Positions 55,670-64,000 of a stretch of DNA of 64,000 bases are shown one piece after another. Position numbers and translations under genes: made by a program. Every line of letters begins with the position of its first letter. Position 1 is the stretch's first letter. Under the pieces are notes generated by a model. It was not told the DNA's origin. It saw only the letters and a program-made list of their open reading frames with translations, and searched no databases. Location of the stretch: NCBI RefSeq assembly GCF_003385775.1, contig NZ_QRDP01000004.1:1101763-1165762 (forward strand). Reading direction: 5' to 3'. This DNA comes from Parasphingopyxis lamellibrachiae. Its GTDB lineage: Bacteria > Pseudomonadota > Alphaproteobacteria > Sphingomonadales > Sphingomonadaceae.

Positions 55670-57937
55670 TCAGGAGAATCGATTATCCTGCGGAAAACCC
55701 CTTGGCGGCATCCGCCCGGCGCTGCCGCGATTGCCGATCCAGTCGCCAAGTTCGGTCTCGGTGCGGGTACGGCCCGTATCGCCGCCCATGGCCCAGCTCA
55801 ATCCTTCTTCCAGCGTGAAGGCAATCGCGTCTGAGAGCCCGCCATCCTTGTATTTCTGCAGCATGATGCCCTGCCCCCGCGCCATTTCGGGCAGCGCATC
55901 CAGTGCAAAGATCAGCAGTTTGCGATTCTCGCCGATCGCCGCGACATGATCCGCGCCCTCGGGGATCGCGCGGACGACGATGAGCTTCGCCCCGCCCTTC
56001 ACATTCACGACAACCTTGCCCTTGCGGGTCGTGCTGACAATCTCTTCCGCATTGGCGACGAAGCCCTTGCCGGCGGAACTGGCGAGCAGCAGCCGGCCGC
56101 CCGGCTCCACCTTCAACAGCCCGGCAATTTCCGCGCCGTCCTCGATATCGACCATTGAGCGCACCGGTTCGCCAAAACCGCGCGCGCCGGGCAGCTTGTC
56201 CCCGCCCAGCGTATAGATACGGCCATCATCCACGGCGAGCAGCAGCTTGTCCGTGGTCTGGGCGTGGAAATCATAGGCGGGGCCGTCGCCTTCCTTATAT
56301 TTCAGTTTGGCAAGACCGGCGGCGTCGATATGCCCCTTCATCGCCCGGATCCAGCCGCGCTCGGACATGACGACCGTGATCGGCTCTTTCTCGATCATCG
56401 CTTCGAGCGGGATTTCGCGCGCCGGGGCGGCTTCCTCAAGGAAAGTCCGGCGGCGGCCCAGTTCGGTATCGGCGCCATAGCGTTTGAGCAGACCCGCCAG
56501 ATCCTTCTTCATCCGCGTTTTCTGGCGCGCTTTCGAGTTGATCAGCTTGTCCAGATCTTCCCGCTCGGCGAGCAAATCTTCGCGTTCCTGGCGAAGCTCC
56601 ATCTCTTCCAGCTTGCGCAAATTGCGCAGCCGCATATTGAGAATGGCTTCGGCCTGACGGTCGTTCAGTTCGAACTCCGCCATCATCACTTTCTTCGGCT
56701 CATCCTCATAGCGGATGATTTCAATGATCCGGTCCAGGTTGAGGTAAGCGACGATATAGCCATCGAGCAGCTCGATCCGGTCGTCGATCTTGCCGAGGCG
56801 GAACTCGGACCGGCGGACCAACACGATAAACTGATGCTCGAGCCATTCGCCGAGTACTTCCTTGAGGCTCATCACACGCGGCGTGCGGTTGGCATCGAGA
56901 ACGTTGAGATTAAGCGAGACGCGCGTCTCGAGATCCGTCAGCCGGAACAGCGAATCCATCAGCACATCAGGCTCGATCGTGCGGTTCTTCGGCTCCAGCA
57001 CGATACGGATCTGCTCGTCGCTCTCATCACGCACATCGGCAAGGATCGGCAATTTCTTTTCAGCAATCAGAGAGGCGATGGCTTCGATCAGTTTCGACTT
57101 TGCCACCTGAAACGGGATTTCGGTGATCACGGCTTCCCATGCGCCGCGGCCCAGATCTTCCTGATGCCAGCGCGCGCGAACCCGGAAGGCACCGCGCCCG
57201 GTGCGGTAGGCTTCGGCAATCGCATCCTTGCTGTCGACGAGTATTCCGCCTGTTGGCAGGTCCGGCCCTTGCACGAAATCCATCAACTCGGCCTCTTCGG
57301 CCTTCGGATTCTCAATCAGGTGCGTCGCAGCGTCGATCAACTCGGCGGCGTTATGCGGCGGAATAGAGGTCGCCATGCCCACGGCGATGCCGCTAGAACC
57401 ATTGGCGAGCAGGTTCGGGAACAGGCCCGGGAAAATCTCTGGCTCTTCCTCTTCGCCGTTATAGGTCGGGCGGAAATCGACGGTGCCTTCGTTCAGGCCG
57501 TCCATCAGGTCCATCGCAGCATGAGTCAGCCGCGCTTCGGTATAGCGCATGGCGGCCGCGTTATCGCCGTCGACATTGCCGAAATTGCCCTGCCCGTCGA
57601 CCAGCGGGTAGCGCATGGCAAAAGGCTGGGCGAGCCGGACCATCGCATCATAAACACTCTGATCGCCATGCGGATGATATTTGCCGATCACATCGCCGAC
57701 AACGCGCGCGCATTTCTTATAGCCATTGGCCGGATCAAGCTTAAGCAGCCGCATCGCCCAAAGGAGGCGGCGGTGAACAGGCTTCAGCCCGTCGCGCAGA
57801 TCGGGCAGCGAGCGCGCCGTTATCGTCGACAGCGCATAGACGAGATACCGCTCGGAGATAGCCTCGTCGAACGGCGCATCGGCGATACGATCGAACGGGT
57901 CGTCTGAATCGGCAGGGTCGGCGGTATCGATAGTCAT
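55670..57937 (-). CDS. parC: DNA topoisomerase IV subunit A
   Basis: A 755-residue type IIA topoisomerase subunit that decatenates daughter chromosomes with ParE. The winged-helix/tower region holds [20 protein letters not shown] and the catalytic Tyr132 in MRYTEARLT. The C-terminal part has a beta-propeller with weak repeats (for example [20 protein letters not shown]), shorter than that of GyrA, which supports ParC over GyrA. The start is ATG 57937. A short upstream frame and an RNA hairpin precede it (57948-58087). The last codons abut repeat copy 2. Confidence 0.95.
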   Translation of the reverse strand: MTIDTADPADSDDPFDRIADAPFDEAISERYLVYALSTITARSLPDLRDGLKPVHRRLLWAMRLLKLDPANGYKKCARVVGDVIGKYHPHGDQSVYDAMVRLAQPFAMRYPLVDGQGNFGNVDGDNAAAMRYTEARLTHAAMDLMDGLNEGTVDFRPTYNGEEEEPEIFPGLFPNLLANGSSGIAVGMATSIPPHNAAELIDAATHLIENPKAEEAELMDFVQGPDLPTGGILVDSKDAIAEAYRTGRGAFRVRARWHQEDLGRGAWEAVITEIPFQVAKSKLIEAIASLIAEKKLPILADVRDESDEQIRIVLEPKNRTIEPDVLMDSLFRLTDLETRVSLNLNVLDANRTPRVMSLKEVLGEWLEHQFIVLVRRSEFRLGKIDDRIELLDGYIVAYLNLDRIIEIIRYEDEPKKVMMAEFELNDRQAEAILNMRLRNLRKLEEMELRQEREDLLAEREDLDKLINSKARQKTRMKKDLAGLLKRYGADTELGRRRTFLEEAAPAREIPLEAMIEKEPITVVMSERGWIRAMKGHIDAAGLAKLKYKEGDGPAYDFHAQTTDKLLLAVDDGRIYTLGGDKLPGARGFGEPVRSMVDIEDGAEIAGLLKVEPGGRLLLASSAGKGFVANAEEIVSTTRKGKVVVNVKGGAKLIVVRAIPEGADHVAAIGENRKLLIFALDALPEMARGQGIMLQKYKDGGLSDAIAFTLEEGLSWAMGGDTGRTRTETELGDWIGNRGSAGRMPPRGFPQDNRFS

Positions 57938-57947
57938 GGGCTGCGGA

Positions 57948-58034
57948 TTAGCAGGGCCGCGCTAGGGCTGCGAGAGGGCTTTCCACAAAAATGGGAGGAA
58001 AATCCCAACCTTCGAATTCATCATCGAGGCTCAA
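57948..58034 (-). CDS. possible leader peptide upstream of parC
   Basis: A 28-residue frame begins with TTG 58034, seven bases after GGGGAGG (58042-58048), and ends with TAA ten bases before parC. It would encode a peptide starting [20 protein letters not shown] after the initiator. Its ribosome binding site is much stronger than anything directly in front of parC, which is the main support. It is too short to judge by composition. Confidence 0.4.
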   Translation of the reverse strand: MSLDDEFEGWDFPPIFVESPLAALARPC

Positions 58035-58041
58035 AATGAAA

Positions 58042-58087
58042 CCTCCCCGTGTCGCTATTCGCAGTTCGCGTTAAGCGGCCGAGGAGG
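58042..58087 (-). promoter_or_regulatory. hairpin that can hide the leader ribosome binding site
   Basis: On the minus strand, CCTCC (58087-58083) can pair with GGAGG (58046-58042), with an inner CGCT/AGCG pair (58077-58074 with 58056-58053). Folding would mask the ribosome binding site of the short frame upstream of parC. It was found by eye; stability was not calculated. Confidence 0.35.
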
Positions 58088-58092
58088 CTGGG

Positions 58093-58149
58093 CGGGAAGC
58101 TATGGCTCCCGTCAATGTCGCCCGGGCATTTATCCCCGGGTGGTGCGAC
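58093..58149. other. two adjacent hairpins in the purU-parC gap
   Basis: One hairpin pairs CGGG and AGC with GCT and CCCG (58093-58111). The next has GTCG-CCCGGG pairing with CCCGGG and CGAC across a short bulge (58117-58149). Neither is followed by a T run. They might be part of the purU 3' end, the parC leader or a small RNA. The rest of the 57938-58218 gap shows nothing else. Confidence 0.3.
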
Positions 58150-58218
58150 TCGCATAGCATATTTTCAGATCGATTGCAGCATCTGAGCCAGCTTGCACTA
58201 GCGGAAACCGTTTTTTGC

Positions 58219-59076
58219 CTAGCTGAACACCACGGTACGCGTGCCATTGACCAGCAGCCGGCGTTCGCCGACCCACTTCACGGCGCGCGCCAGAACCTGC
58301 GCCTCGATATCCCGGCCGATCCGGATCATATCGTCGACGCTGGCCCGGTGATCGACGCGCTCCACGGCCTGTTCGATGATCGGCCCTTCGTCGAGATCGG
58401 CCGTGACGAAATGCGCGGTCGCCCCGATCAGCTTTACCCCCCGCTCATAGGCGCGGTGATAGGGCCGCGCGCCTTTGAAACCCGGCAGGAAACTATGGTG
58501 GATATTGATGCACCGTCCGGCCAGTCGCTCAACCAGCTCGCCCGACAAGACCTGCATGTAGCGGGCCAGTACCAGGGTGCGCGCACCTGCATCCGCCATG
58601 ATCGCCAGCATCTGCTGTTCCTGTGCCTCGCGATTGGCGTCGGTCACCGGCAGATGGTGAAAGGGCACGCCGTGCCATTCGGTGAGCGCCCGGCAGCTTT
58701 CATGGTTGGAAACGACACCCGCAATCTCGACCGGAAGCGCACCGGTTTTCCAGCGGTGCAGCAGATCGTTCAGGCAGTGACTGGCTTTCGAAACGGCAAT
58801 GACGATCTTCGGATGAACGTCGCTCCGGCCCAGCCGCCAATCAAGGCCCTGGCGATCCGCGACTTCGCCGAACGCCGCTCTGAGCCGGTCGGTGCCGGCC
58901 GGGAATTTGGGCCCTGCATCCTTGAACTCGACCCGCATGAAAAAGCGGTTGGCTTCCAGGTCCGCATATTGCTGGCTATCGAGAATGAAGCCGTCATGCT
59001 CTGCCAGAAACCCCGTCACGGCAGCGACAATCCCCACCCGGTCTTCTGCCGTCAGCGTCAATATATGGCTTGCCAT
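58219..59076 (-). CDS. purU: formyltetrahydrofolate deformylase
   Basis: Hydrolyses 10-formyl-THF to formate and THF, balancing one-carbon pools and supplying formate for purine synthesis. The 285-residue protein has an N-terminal ACT domain (LTLTAEDRVGIVAAVTGFLA) and a formyltransferase-fold domain with the catalytic block NIHHSFLPGFKGARPYHRAY and the Asp in FVTADLDEGPIIEQ. ATG 59076 has AGGA six bases upstream; the frame runs 44 codons further but those residues are unlike the family. Confidence 0.95.
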   Translation of the reverse strand: MASHILTLTAEDRVGIVAAVTGFLAEHDGFILDSQQYADLEANRFFMRVEFKDAGPKFPAGTDRLRAAFGEVADRQGLDWRLGRSDVHPKIVIAVSKASHCLNDLLHRWKTGALPVEIAGVVSNHESCRALTEWHGVPFHHLPVTDANREAQEQQMLAIMADAGARTLVLARYMQVLSGELVERLAGRCINIHHSFLPGFKGARPYHRAYERGVKLIGATAHFVTADLDEGPIIEQAVERVDHRASVDDMIRIGRDIEAQVLARAVKWVGERRLLVNGTRTVVFS

Positions 59077-59185
59077 GATTATCCTGTGGGTTTTGCATTT
59101 CAAAGGGAGGCGAATGCCGTTCCTTTCGCCGAACCCTTTCAATTGCAAGCATTCATTCGTTCCAAACACACACAATTCGGCTGCC

Positions 59186-59629
59186 TCAGCTCCGATACCA
59201 GTCGGCATCGGGCAGCGTCACACCATCGCGCTCATTGTCCCAGATAATGTGCATGATCCACCAGCGGGCGCCGTCCCAGAACAGCTGGATCATGTTCATG
59301 CCGCGGAACATCAGGGTGCCATCTTCCTTCGCATCGCGCGCCTCATATTCGCTGAACGCCTGGGCGATATTGCCGAACTGGAACACCTTACGGTTGGTTT
59401 CGATCTCATAGAAATGCTGGTCGGCCAATAGCGGGATCGTCGCCTCGCGAAATTCGTCAACGGAAAAGGCGAAGTGGATCGGCGTACCGTCTTCGGCAAC
59501 CCGGGTCCGCACAAGCCGTGCATCGGCGTGAAAGAGCTGGTCTTCCAGCTCCCAATCCTGGCCGCCCGGCGGTCCGGAGATCGCCGTGTAAATCCCCGAA
59601 ATCACGGTATCCATATTGCTGAAATCCAT
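59186..59629 (-). CDS. NTF2/SnoaL-like domain protein
   Basis: A 147-residue protein with the layout of an NTF2-like fold (DUF4440-type): an N-terminal helix (ISGIYTAISGPPGGQDWELE), a strand and loop with FHADARLVRTRV, a helix with FSVDEFREATIPLLADQHFY, then strands ending LFWDGARWWIMHIIWDNERD. Such proteins are often small enzymes or ligand binders; no function can be assigned. GGAGGAAGG precedes ATG 59629. It lies 35 bases downstream of the LysR gene on the same strand. Confidence 0.8.
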   Translation of the reverse strand: MDFSNMDTVISGIYTAISGPPGGQDWELEDQLFHADARLVRTRVAEDGTPIHFAFSVDEFREATIPLLADQHFYEIETNRKVFQFGNIAQAFSEYEARDAKEDGTLMFRGMNMIQLFWDGARWWIMHIIWDNERDGVTLPDADWYRS

Positions 59630-59664
59630 AGTCCTTCCTCCTTTTTTCGCTTTCTATGCTCTGT

Positions 59665-60603
59665 TTAGCGCCCGCTATCGACCTCCCGGCGCGGATCGTC
59701 CGGATCGAGACGAATGATCGCATGCATTGGATGATTTTCCGCTTCTTCGATCAGCCAGTCGCGAAACATTTTTATCTTGGGCTGGTTGCGCTGAAGTTCC
59801 GGGCAGACGATCCATACGCTGGTGCGGCCGTAAATCGCCTTGCCGAGCTGGACGAGACGGCCATCGGCGAGCTCGTCCGCCCACAGGGCCGGGTCGAGGA
59901 TCGCGATGCCCTGCCCCGCGATCGCCGCACTCCCCTCGATCATCTGGGAATCGAGCCGCACGGACGGCAGCGGCTTGGTATCGGTAATCCCGTGATGGGC
60001 CGACCAGTTGATCCACCAGCGATCGTCCGGGCTCAGGAGATGCGAGGCCATAATGCGCTGGGGGGTATCGAGCGGCCCATGGGCGGCGATAAATTCCGGG
60101 CTTGCCATGGGCGCATAATGCACGCGCATCAGGAACTGGTTGTGAAGGCCCGGCCATCCGCCCCTGCCGATGCGGATCGCCACATCGACATCGTCCCGCG
60201 CGAAATCGGCGAGCCCGTCATTCACGTCCAGCCGGACAGCGAGATTGGCCTGGTTGAGCTGGAAATTGCCGAGCCGCATCGCCAGCCAGCGATTTGAGAA
60301 GGTCCCGTAGCTGCTGATTGTGAGCTGGCTGTCATCGGCTTCGCGCATCCGCGCCACCGCGTCGCTGAGCAAGTCGAACGCGGCCGTGGCCTTGGTCGCA
60401 AGCGGGACGGCCGTGTCGAGCAGCGCGACGCGCCCACGTTCACGCAAGAACAAAGGGGCTTCCAGCCAGCGCTCCAATAACTTTATCTGATAGCTGACTG
60501 CCGCCTGGGTCATGCCGAGCTCTTCGGCCGCATTGGTGAAATTCTGGTGTCTGGCAGCCGCCTCGAACACCCGGATCGCCGACAAGGGAGGCAGTGTGCG
60601 CAT
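59665..60603 (-). CDS. LysR-type transcriptional regulator, GcvA-like
   Basis: A 312-residue regulator. The N-terminal winged helix-turn-helix (LSAIRVFEAAARHQNFTNAA and ELGMTQAAVSYQIKLLERWL) is of the GcvA/AmpR subgroup. The effector domain follows from about residue 95 (LTISSYGTFSNRWLAMRLG), with DVDVAIRIGRGGWPG. It probably controls itself and the divergent 74-residue gene, and may be co-transcribed with the NTF2-like gene. The ligand is unknown. Confidence 0.93.
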   Translation of the reverse strand: MRTLPPLSAIRVFEAAARHQNFTNAAEELGMTQAAVSYQIKLLERWLEAPLFLRERGRVALLDTAVPLATKATAAFDLLSDAVARMREADDSQLTISSYGTFSNRWLAMRLGNFQLNQANLAVRLDVNDGLADFARDDVDVAIRIGRGGWPGLHNQFLMRVHYAPMASPEFIAAHGPLDTPQRIMASHLLSPDDRWWINWSAHHGITDTKPLPSVRLDSQMIEGSAAIAGQGIAILDPALWADELADGRLVQLGKAIYGRTSVWIVCPELQRNQPKIKMFRDWLIEEAENHPMHAIIRLDPDDPRREVDSGR

Positions 60604-60715
60604 AACATAGATATAAGCTCTCCTTATGCTTTGTGTCGAGCATTTAGTTGGCGGCTTCCGGCGATGTCACCTATCTCCGCACCATCACTGAGCGATTGAC
60701 CGAAGGAGACAGACG

Positions 60716-60940
60716 ATGCGCGATGAATTTGATTCCCGGATCTGGAACGCCGATCACGACAGCGTCGGCATCATGCTGAAGAAGATTGCCGAAGACGGCG
60801 CGAACGGCCTGACAGGCACACGCCATGCATTGATGCGCAACGCCCGCAATGTCGGCTTCCATGGCACCGCCATGCTTGCCGCAGCGATGGTGAGCGGAAC
60901 CACGATCCTCGCGGCAGTCGGACCGGCAACCGGCGCCTGA
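60716..60940 (+). CDS. small hypothetical protein divergent from the LysR regulator
   Basis: A 74-residue protein: a hydrophilic N-terminal part (MRDEFDSRIWNADHDSVGIM) and a hydrophobic C-terminal segment (MLAAAMVSGTTILAAVGPAT) that may sit in the membrane. GAAGGAGA precedes ATG 60716, a strong ribosome binding site. Its divergent position suggests control by the LysR protein. No family is recognised. Confidence 0.65.
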   Translation: MRDEFDSRIWNADHDSVGIMLKKIAEDGANGLTGTRHALMRNARNVGFHGTAMLAAAMVSGTTILAAVGPATGA

Positions 60941-60956
60941 ACCTGAATGCCCCCAT

Positions 60957-60991
60957 CCGACAGGGTCATCGCGATGCGGTGGCCCTGTCGG
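60957..60991. terminator. long hairpin between convergent genes
   Basis: CCGACAGGGTCA pairs with TGGCCCTGTCGG (one G-U) around an 11-base loop, between the 74-residue gene and the histidine kinase gene. There is no T run on either side, so it may be a weak or factor-assisted terminator. Confidence 0.5.
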
Positions 60992-61017
60992 CCCTCGGGC
61001 TATCTGCTCCGTACGGG

Positions 61018-63309
61018 CTAGGCTTCATCGGTGGGATCATCGGACGCTTCACAGGCCCGCCCGCTCCCGCCATCACTATCGCCAAAGCCTCTTGCGGCAT
61101 CGAAAGCGGCGCGGATTGCCAGGGCGAGTTCCTGCCGCGTGAATGGCTTTTGAAGCTTTGCTATCCCATGCTCTTCGACAATCGCGGATTTTTCACCGAT
61201 CGTATCGAAACCGCTGACCAACACGAATTTCAGGTCCGGAACGGCCGCCAGAGCGCGCTCAGCCAGCTGATACCCGTTTATGCCGGGCATGACGATATCC
61301 GACAGGACGACGCGAATGCCCGGATTGCCGGAGAGCTTGTCGAGCGCCTCCTGGCCGCCGGGAGCATGGATCACCGAATAGCCGAGCTCGCGCAATAGCT
61401 CGACGGTCATCGCGAGCACCTGCTCCTCATCGTCGACCACCAGGATCATCTCCTGTGAGATTCCGCCCGGAATATCGACACGGGATGCGTCCGGCTGCTC
61501 GGCAGCATCTTCCCCGCGATCCTCGCCGACGAAGCGCGGAAGGAAGATCGTGATCGCCGTTCCCTCACCCTCGGCAGATTCGATTGCAAGGTCCCCGCCA
61601 GACTGACGGACGAAACCGAACACCTGGCTCAGCCCCAGCCCCGTTCCTTTTCCGACTTCTTTCGTCGTAAAAAACGGATCGAGCGCCTTCGCCTGAACCT
61701 CTGGAGACATACCGCTGCCGGTATCGCGGACGGTAATGGCGACGAATTCATCCATCACCCCGGCTTGCGAACCGCCGGAGATCTCCCGCACATCGTTCGA
61801 CGTGACAATGGTCAGCATGTCCCCGTCTTCCATCGCGTCCCGGGCATTGATCGCGAGATTGAGGACGGCGTTTTCCAGTTGTCCTGCATCCGCAAGGGTC
61901 GGCCAGATGTCTGCGGAAAGTTCCGTCCGCACATCGACCTGCTTGCCGATCGTTCGCGCCAACAGCTCTTTCATCCCGGTGATCAGCGCATTCGGATCCA
62001 CCCGGCTCGGCGACAAAGGCTGCTGCCGGGAAAATGCGAGAAGCCGCTGGGTCAGCGCAGCAGCCCGCTCCGCACCCAGTTTCGCCTGATCGATGAATTT
62101 CAACAGCGTTTCTGGGTTTTGTAACCGCCGCTTCGCCATTTCGAGATTACCAACAACAATCGCCAGCATATTGTTGAAATCATGCGCGATGCCGCCCGTC
62201 AGCTGACCAACAGACTCCACGCGCTGCATCTGGCGGACGGTGGACTCCGCCTTTTCACGCGCCGTAACTTCGTCACGAAGGCGAGTGTTGGTCGCCTGGA
62301 GTTCGGCGGTGCGGCTTTTCACCTGCCGGTCGACCCGCTCGGCCGCGCGGACTTGCTGAAACAGCAGCAATGCCAGCGTCAGCGTGATCAACCCGCCGAC
62401 GAGCCCCACTATCCAGGGTAGCGCCGAATTGATCCCCGATGCGAAACCCGGAAGCGCAACCACTTCAATATACCATTGCCGCCCGCCGACATTGATCGTC
62501 TCGACGGTCCGATTGATCGCATCGTCCGGTGCTGCGGCGGAACGATAAAGGAGATTGTCCTGCGACGGCGCGCCATCGTAGATGCTTATCGAAACATCGG
62601 CACGATCGTCCTGTGGAAATAATGAATCGAACAGATCATAGGCGCGAAGCGGGCTGTAGACCCAGCCGTAATGCTCCTCCCGCCCAGCACCGCCGGCATT
62701 GCGATAGAGCGCCGAATAAACGAGAAACCCAGGCTGCTTCTCGGGATCGATCTCCTGGACCAGCTGTACCTTGCCGCTCACCGTCGTTCGTCCCGTACGC
62801 GCTGCTTCTTCCATTGCAGTACGGCGGGTTTCCTCGCTCATCATGTCGAAACCGATGGCTTCCATATTCATTTCGTTACGCGGTTCGAGAAAGAGGATCG
62901 TCGAATAGACGTCCCGGTCGCCTTCCGGCCAGGCTTCAACCTGCACCATTCTGCCGGGGTCGAGCTGGCTGGCCAGCCGCTCCAGCGCGACACGTTCAGC
63001 GCGTGTTACCGAAAACCCGATTCCAAGCACGCCCGAATAATTGCGCTCCAGATCGAGCCGGTCGATATAGGCGCCAAACTCGTCGACGGTGATCGCTTCT
63101 GAGGCAGCGAAAAACCCAGCGGTGCCGCGCAGCAGCGTCAACTGGGTTTCAATCTGATTTTCGACCGCTCCGACAATTGCTTCAGCCGAACTGGCAAAAC
63201 GATCGCCAACCCGGGCATCATTTGTTCGCGATAGTTGAATTGCAATCAATAACGATGCCGAAAGACCGAGCAACAAACCGCCGACAACCAATATCCTTTG
63301 AATACTCAT
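61018..63309 (-). CDS. hybrid histidine kinase with CHASE-type sensor
   Basis: A 763-residue sensor. One N-terminal helix (about 7-24) and a second near 298-318 enclose a periplasmic domain of the CHASE type (GVLGIGFSVTRAERVALERL, with later PGFLVYSALYRN). A short coiled coil leads to the dimerisation domain with phospho-acceptor His376 (GIAHDFNNMLAIVVGNLE). The ATPase domain has NLAINARDAM and GKGTGLGLSQVFGFVRQSGG. A C-terminal receiver (about 640-755) has ILVVDDEE and the acceptor Asp in VVLSDIVMPGINGY. There is no output or Hpt domain, so it must pass signals to another protein. ATG 63309 is preferred; the frame runs 50 codons upstream without family likeness. Confidence 0.92.
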   Translation of the reverse strand: MSIQRILVVGGLLLGLSASLLIAIQLSRTNDARVGDRFASSAEAIVGAVENQIETQLTLLRGTAGFFAASEAITVDEFGAYIDRLDLERNYSGVLGIGFSVTRAERVALERLASQLDPGRMVQVEAWPEGDRDVYSTILFLEPRNEMNMEAIGFDMMSEETRRTAMEEAARTGRTTVSGKVQLVQEIDPEKQPGFLVYSALYRNAGGAGREEHYGWVYSPLRAYDLFDSLFPQDDRADVSISIYDGAPSQDNLLYRSAAAPDDAINRTVETINVGGRQWYIEVVALPGFASGINSALPWIVGLVGGLITLTLALLLFQQVRAAERVDRQVKSRTAELQATNTRLRDEVTAREKAESTVRQMQRVESVGQLTGGIAHDFNNMLAIVVGNLEMAKRRLQNPETLLKFIDQAKLGAERAAALTQRLLAFSRQQPLSPSRVDPNALITGMKELLARTIGKQVDVRTELSADIWPTLADAGQLENAVLNLAINARDAMEDGDMLTIVTSNDVREISGGSQAGVMDEFVAITVRDTGSGMSPEVQAKALDPFFTTKEVGKGTGLGLSQVFGFVRQSGGDLAIESAEGEGTAITIFLPRFVGEDRGEDAAEQPDASRVDIPGGISQEMILVVDDEEQVLAMTVELLRELGYSVIHAPGGQEALDKLSGNPGIRVVLSDIVMPGINGYQLAERALAAVPDLKFVLVSGFDTIGEKSAIVEEHGIAKLQKPFTRQELALAIRAAFDAARGFGDSDGGSGRACEASDDPTDEA

Positions 63310-63560
63310 CTTCAATTTACAGCCCCGACCTCTCGCTATTCGTTTCTTTTTATCGTCGCCTGAGAGCTTAACGGACAAGTTCTTCACCGGCGACCATGTG
63401 GCGAAGGGCTTCTGTGCATGAAGCGGATTTTCGTTCCCGGGCCTACACGCCGTGCACAATTGCGCGCCTTCCCATACTCGGCTATATGGTTTCGCCCCGC
63501 CTCGGTCCGCGCGTTATCCACCGCGTCCGGGGCGTGTTTCTTTTTCACGGAGTGTGAGCG

Positions 63561-64000
63561 ATGACCCGCCGCCGTCAGATATACGAAGGCAAGGCCAAGA
63601 TCCTCTATGAGGGGCCGGAACCCGGAACGATCATCCAGTATTTCAAGGATGACGCGACCGCATTCAACAATCAGAAAAAGGGCACGATCAACGGCAAGGG
63701 CGTGCTCAACAACCGCATTTCCGAGCATATCTACACGCGCCTCGGCCATATCGGCATCCCGCATCACTTCATCCGGCGGCTCAACATGCGCGAGCAACTT
63801 GTTCGTCAGGTCGAGATCGTTCCTATCGAAGTGATCATCCGCAATGTCGCCGCCGGCACCCTGGCGAAGCGGCTCGGCCTGGAAGAGGGCACCCCCCTTC
63901 CCCGGGCGCTGGTCGAATATTGCTACAAGGACGATGCACTGGGCGATCCGCTGGTCGGCGAGGATCATATCGAGTGCTTCGGCTGGGCCAGCAACGAAGA
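63561..64000 (+). CDS. purC: SAICAR synthetase, 5' part (cut by the window edge)
   Basis: The first 146 codons of phosphoribosylaminoimidazole-succinocarboxamide synthase, a purine biosynthesis enzyme. The opening [20 protein letters not shown], the ATP-site region [13 protein letters not shown] and [20 protein letters not shown] are typical. GGAG precedes ATG 63561 by eight bases. The frame is still open at the last base, so the gene continues beyond the window. Confidence 0.96.
   Translation, partial: MTRRRQIYEGKAKILYEGPEPGTIIQYFKDDATAFNNQKKGTINGKGVLNNRISEHIYTRLGHIGIPHHFIRRLNMREQLVRQVEIVPIEVIIRNVAAGTLAKRLGLEEGTPLPRALVEYCYKDDALGDPLVGEDHIECFGWASNE

Noticed and set aside
56264-57907. Open frame of about 547 codons on the plus strand
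   Set aside because: Antisense to parC throughout; high-GC codon bias leaves this frame without stops, and it shows no recognisable motif.

Overview
The window looks like ordinary chromosome from an alphaproteobacterium, most likely of the order Sphingomonadales. This rests on high GC, tight operons with many 4-base start/stop overlaps, a tonB-exbB-exbD-exbD cluster, an Oar-like TonB-dependent receptor, an exosortase-A-type polysaccharide gene group, a DUF1285-NUDIX-CCA operon, and several small genes of sphingomonad character. Family calls come from reading motifs in the translations; no database search was possible. No CRISPR array, insertion sequence, prophage or rRNA gene was seen.

Layout. 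1-7.8 kb: the end of an unidentified gene, rplM-rpsI with a terminator, threonine synthase, a chemoreceptor, a DUF1499 protein, tRNA-Gly(CCC), a TetA-like exporter and a CinA-like protein. 8-15.5 kb: a large Oar-like receptor converging on a secreted TPR-CHAT protease, then map. 15.6-23 kb: a lipoprotein quinohemoprotein dehydrogenase, glnB-glnA, an aldehyde dehydrogenase and a serine hydrolase. 23-29.7 kb: a small gene followed by tamA and tamB. 29.8-31.3 kb: an S24-peptidase repressor facing two small genes across a set of operator-like sites. 31.3-37.4 kb: a polysaccharide group (exosortase-A-type glycosyltransferase, acidic membrane protein, small membrane protein, O-glycosylation ligase, acyltransferase, MscS channel). 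37.4-41.1 kb: putA and, behind it, a chloramphenicol-phosphotransferase-like gene broken by one in-frame stop.

41-49.4 kb: a maoC-AhpD-thiolase operon, the PHA depolymerase phaZ, an ABC exporter and the TonB energy system. 49.5-55.6 kb: a periplasmic protein, a FolM-like reductase overlapping folB, a GNAT-DUF1285-NUDIX-CCA operon, and an ECF sigma factor with a DUF6768 partner enclosed by two copies of a palindromic repeat. 55.7-64 kb: parC with an unusual leader, purU, an NTF2-like protein, a LysR regulator, a CHASE-type hybrid histidine kinase and the 5' end of purC.

Functional links. TonB/ExbB/ExbD would energise the Oar-like receptor. TamA/TamB serve envelope biogenesis. GlnB/GlnA handle nitrogen. 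maoC, thiolase and phaZ suggest fatty-acid and PHA metabolism. The FolM/FolB pair, purU and purC touch folate and purine metabolism. The points most worth a second look are the S24 switch, the secreted CHAT protease, the split exosortase-type locus, the nonsense pseudogene, the repeat pair around the sigma operon and the parC leader.
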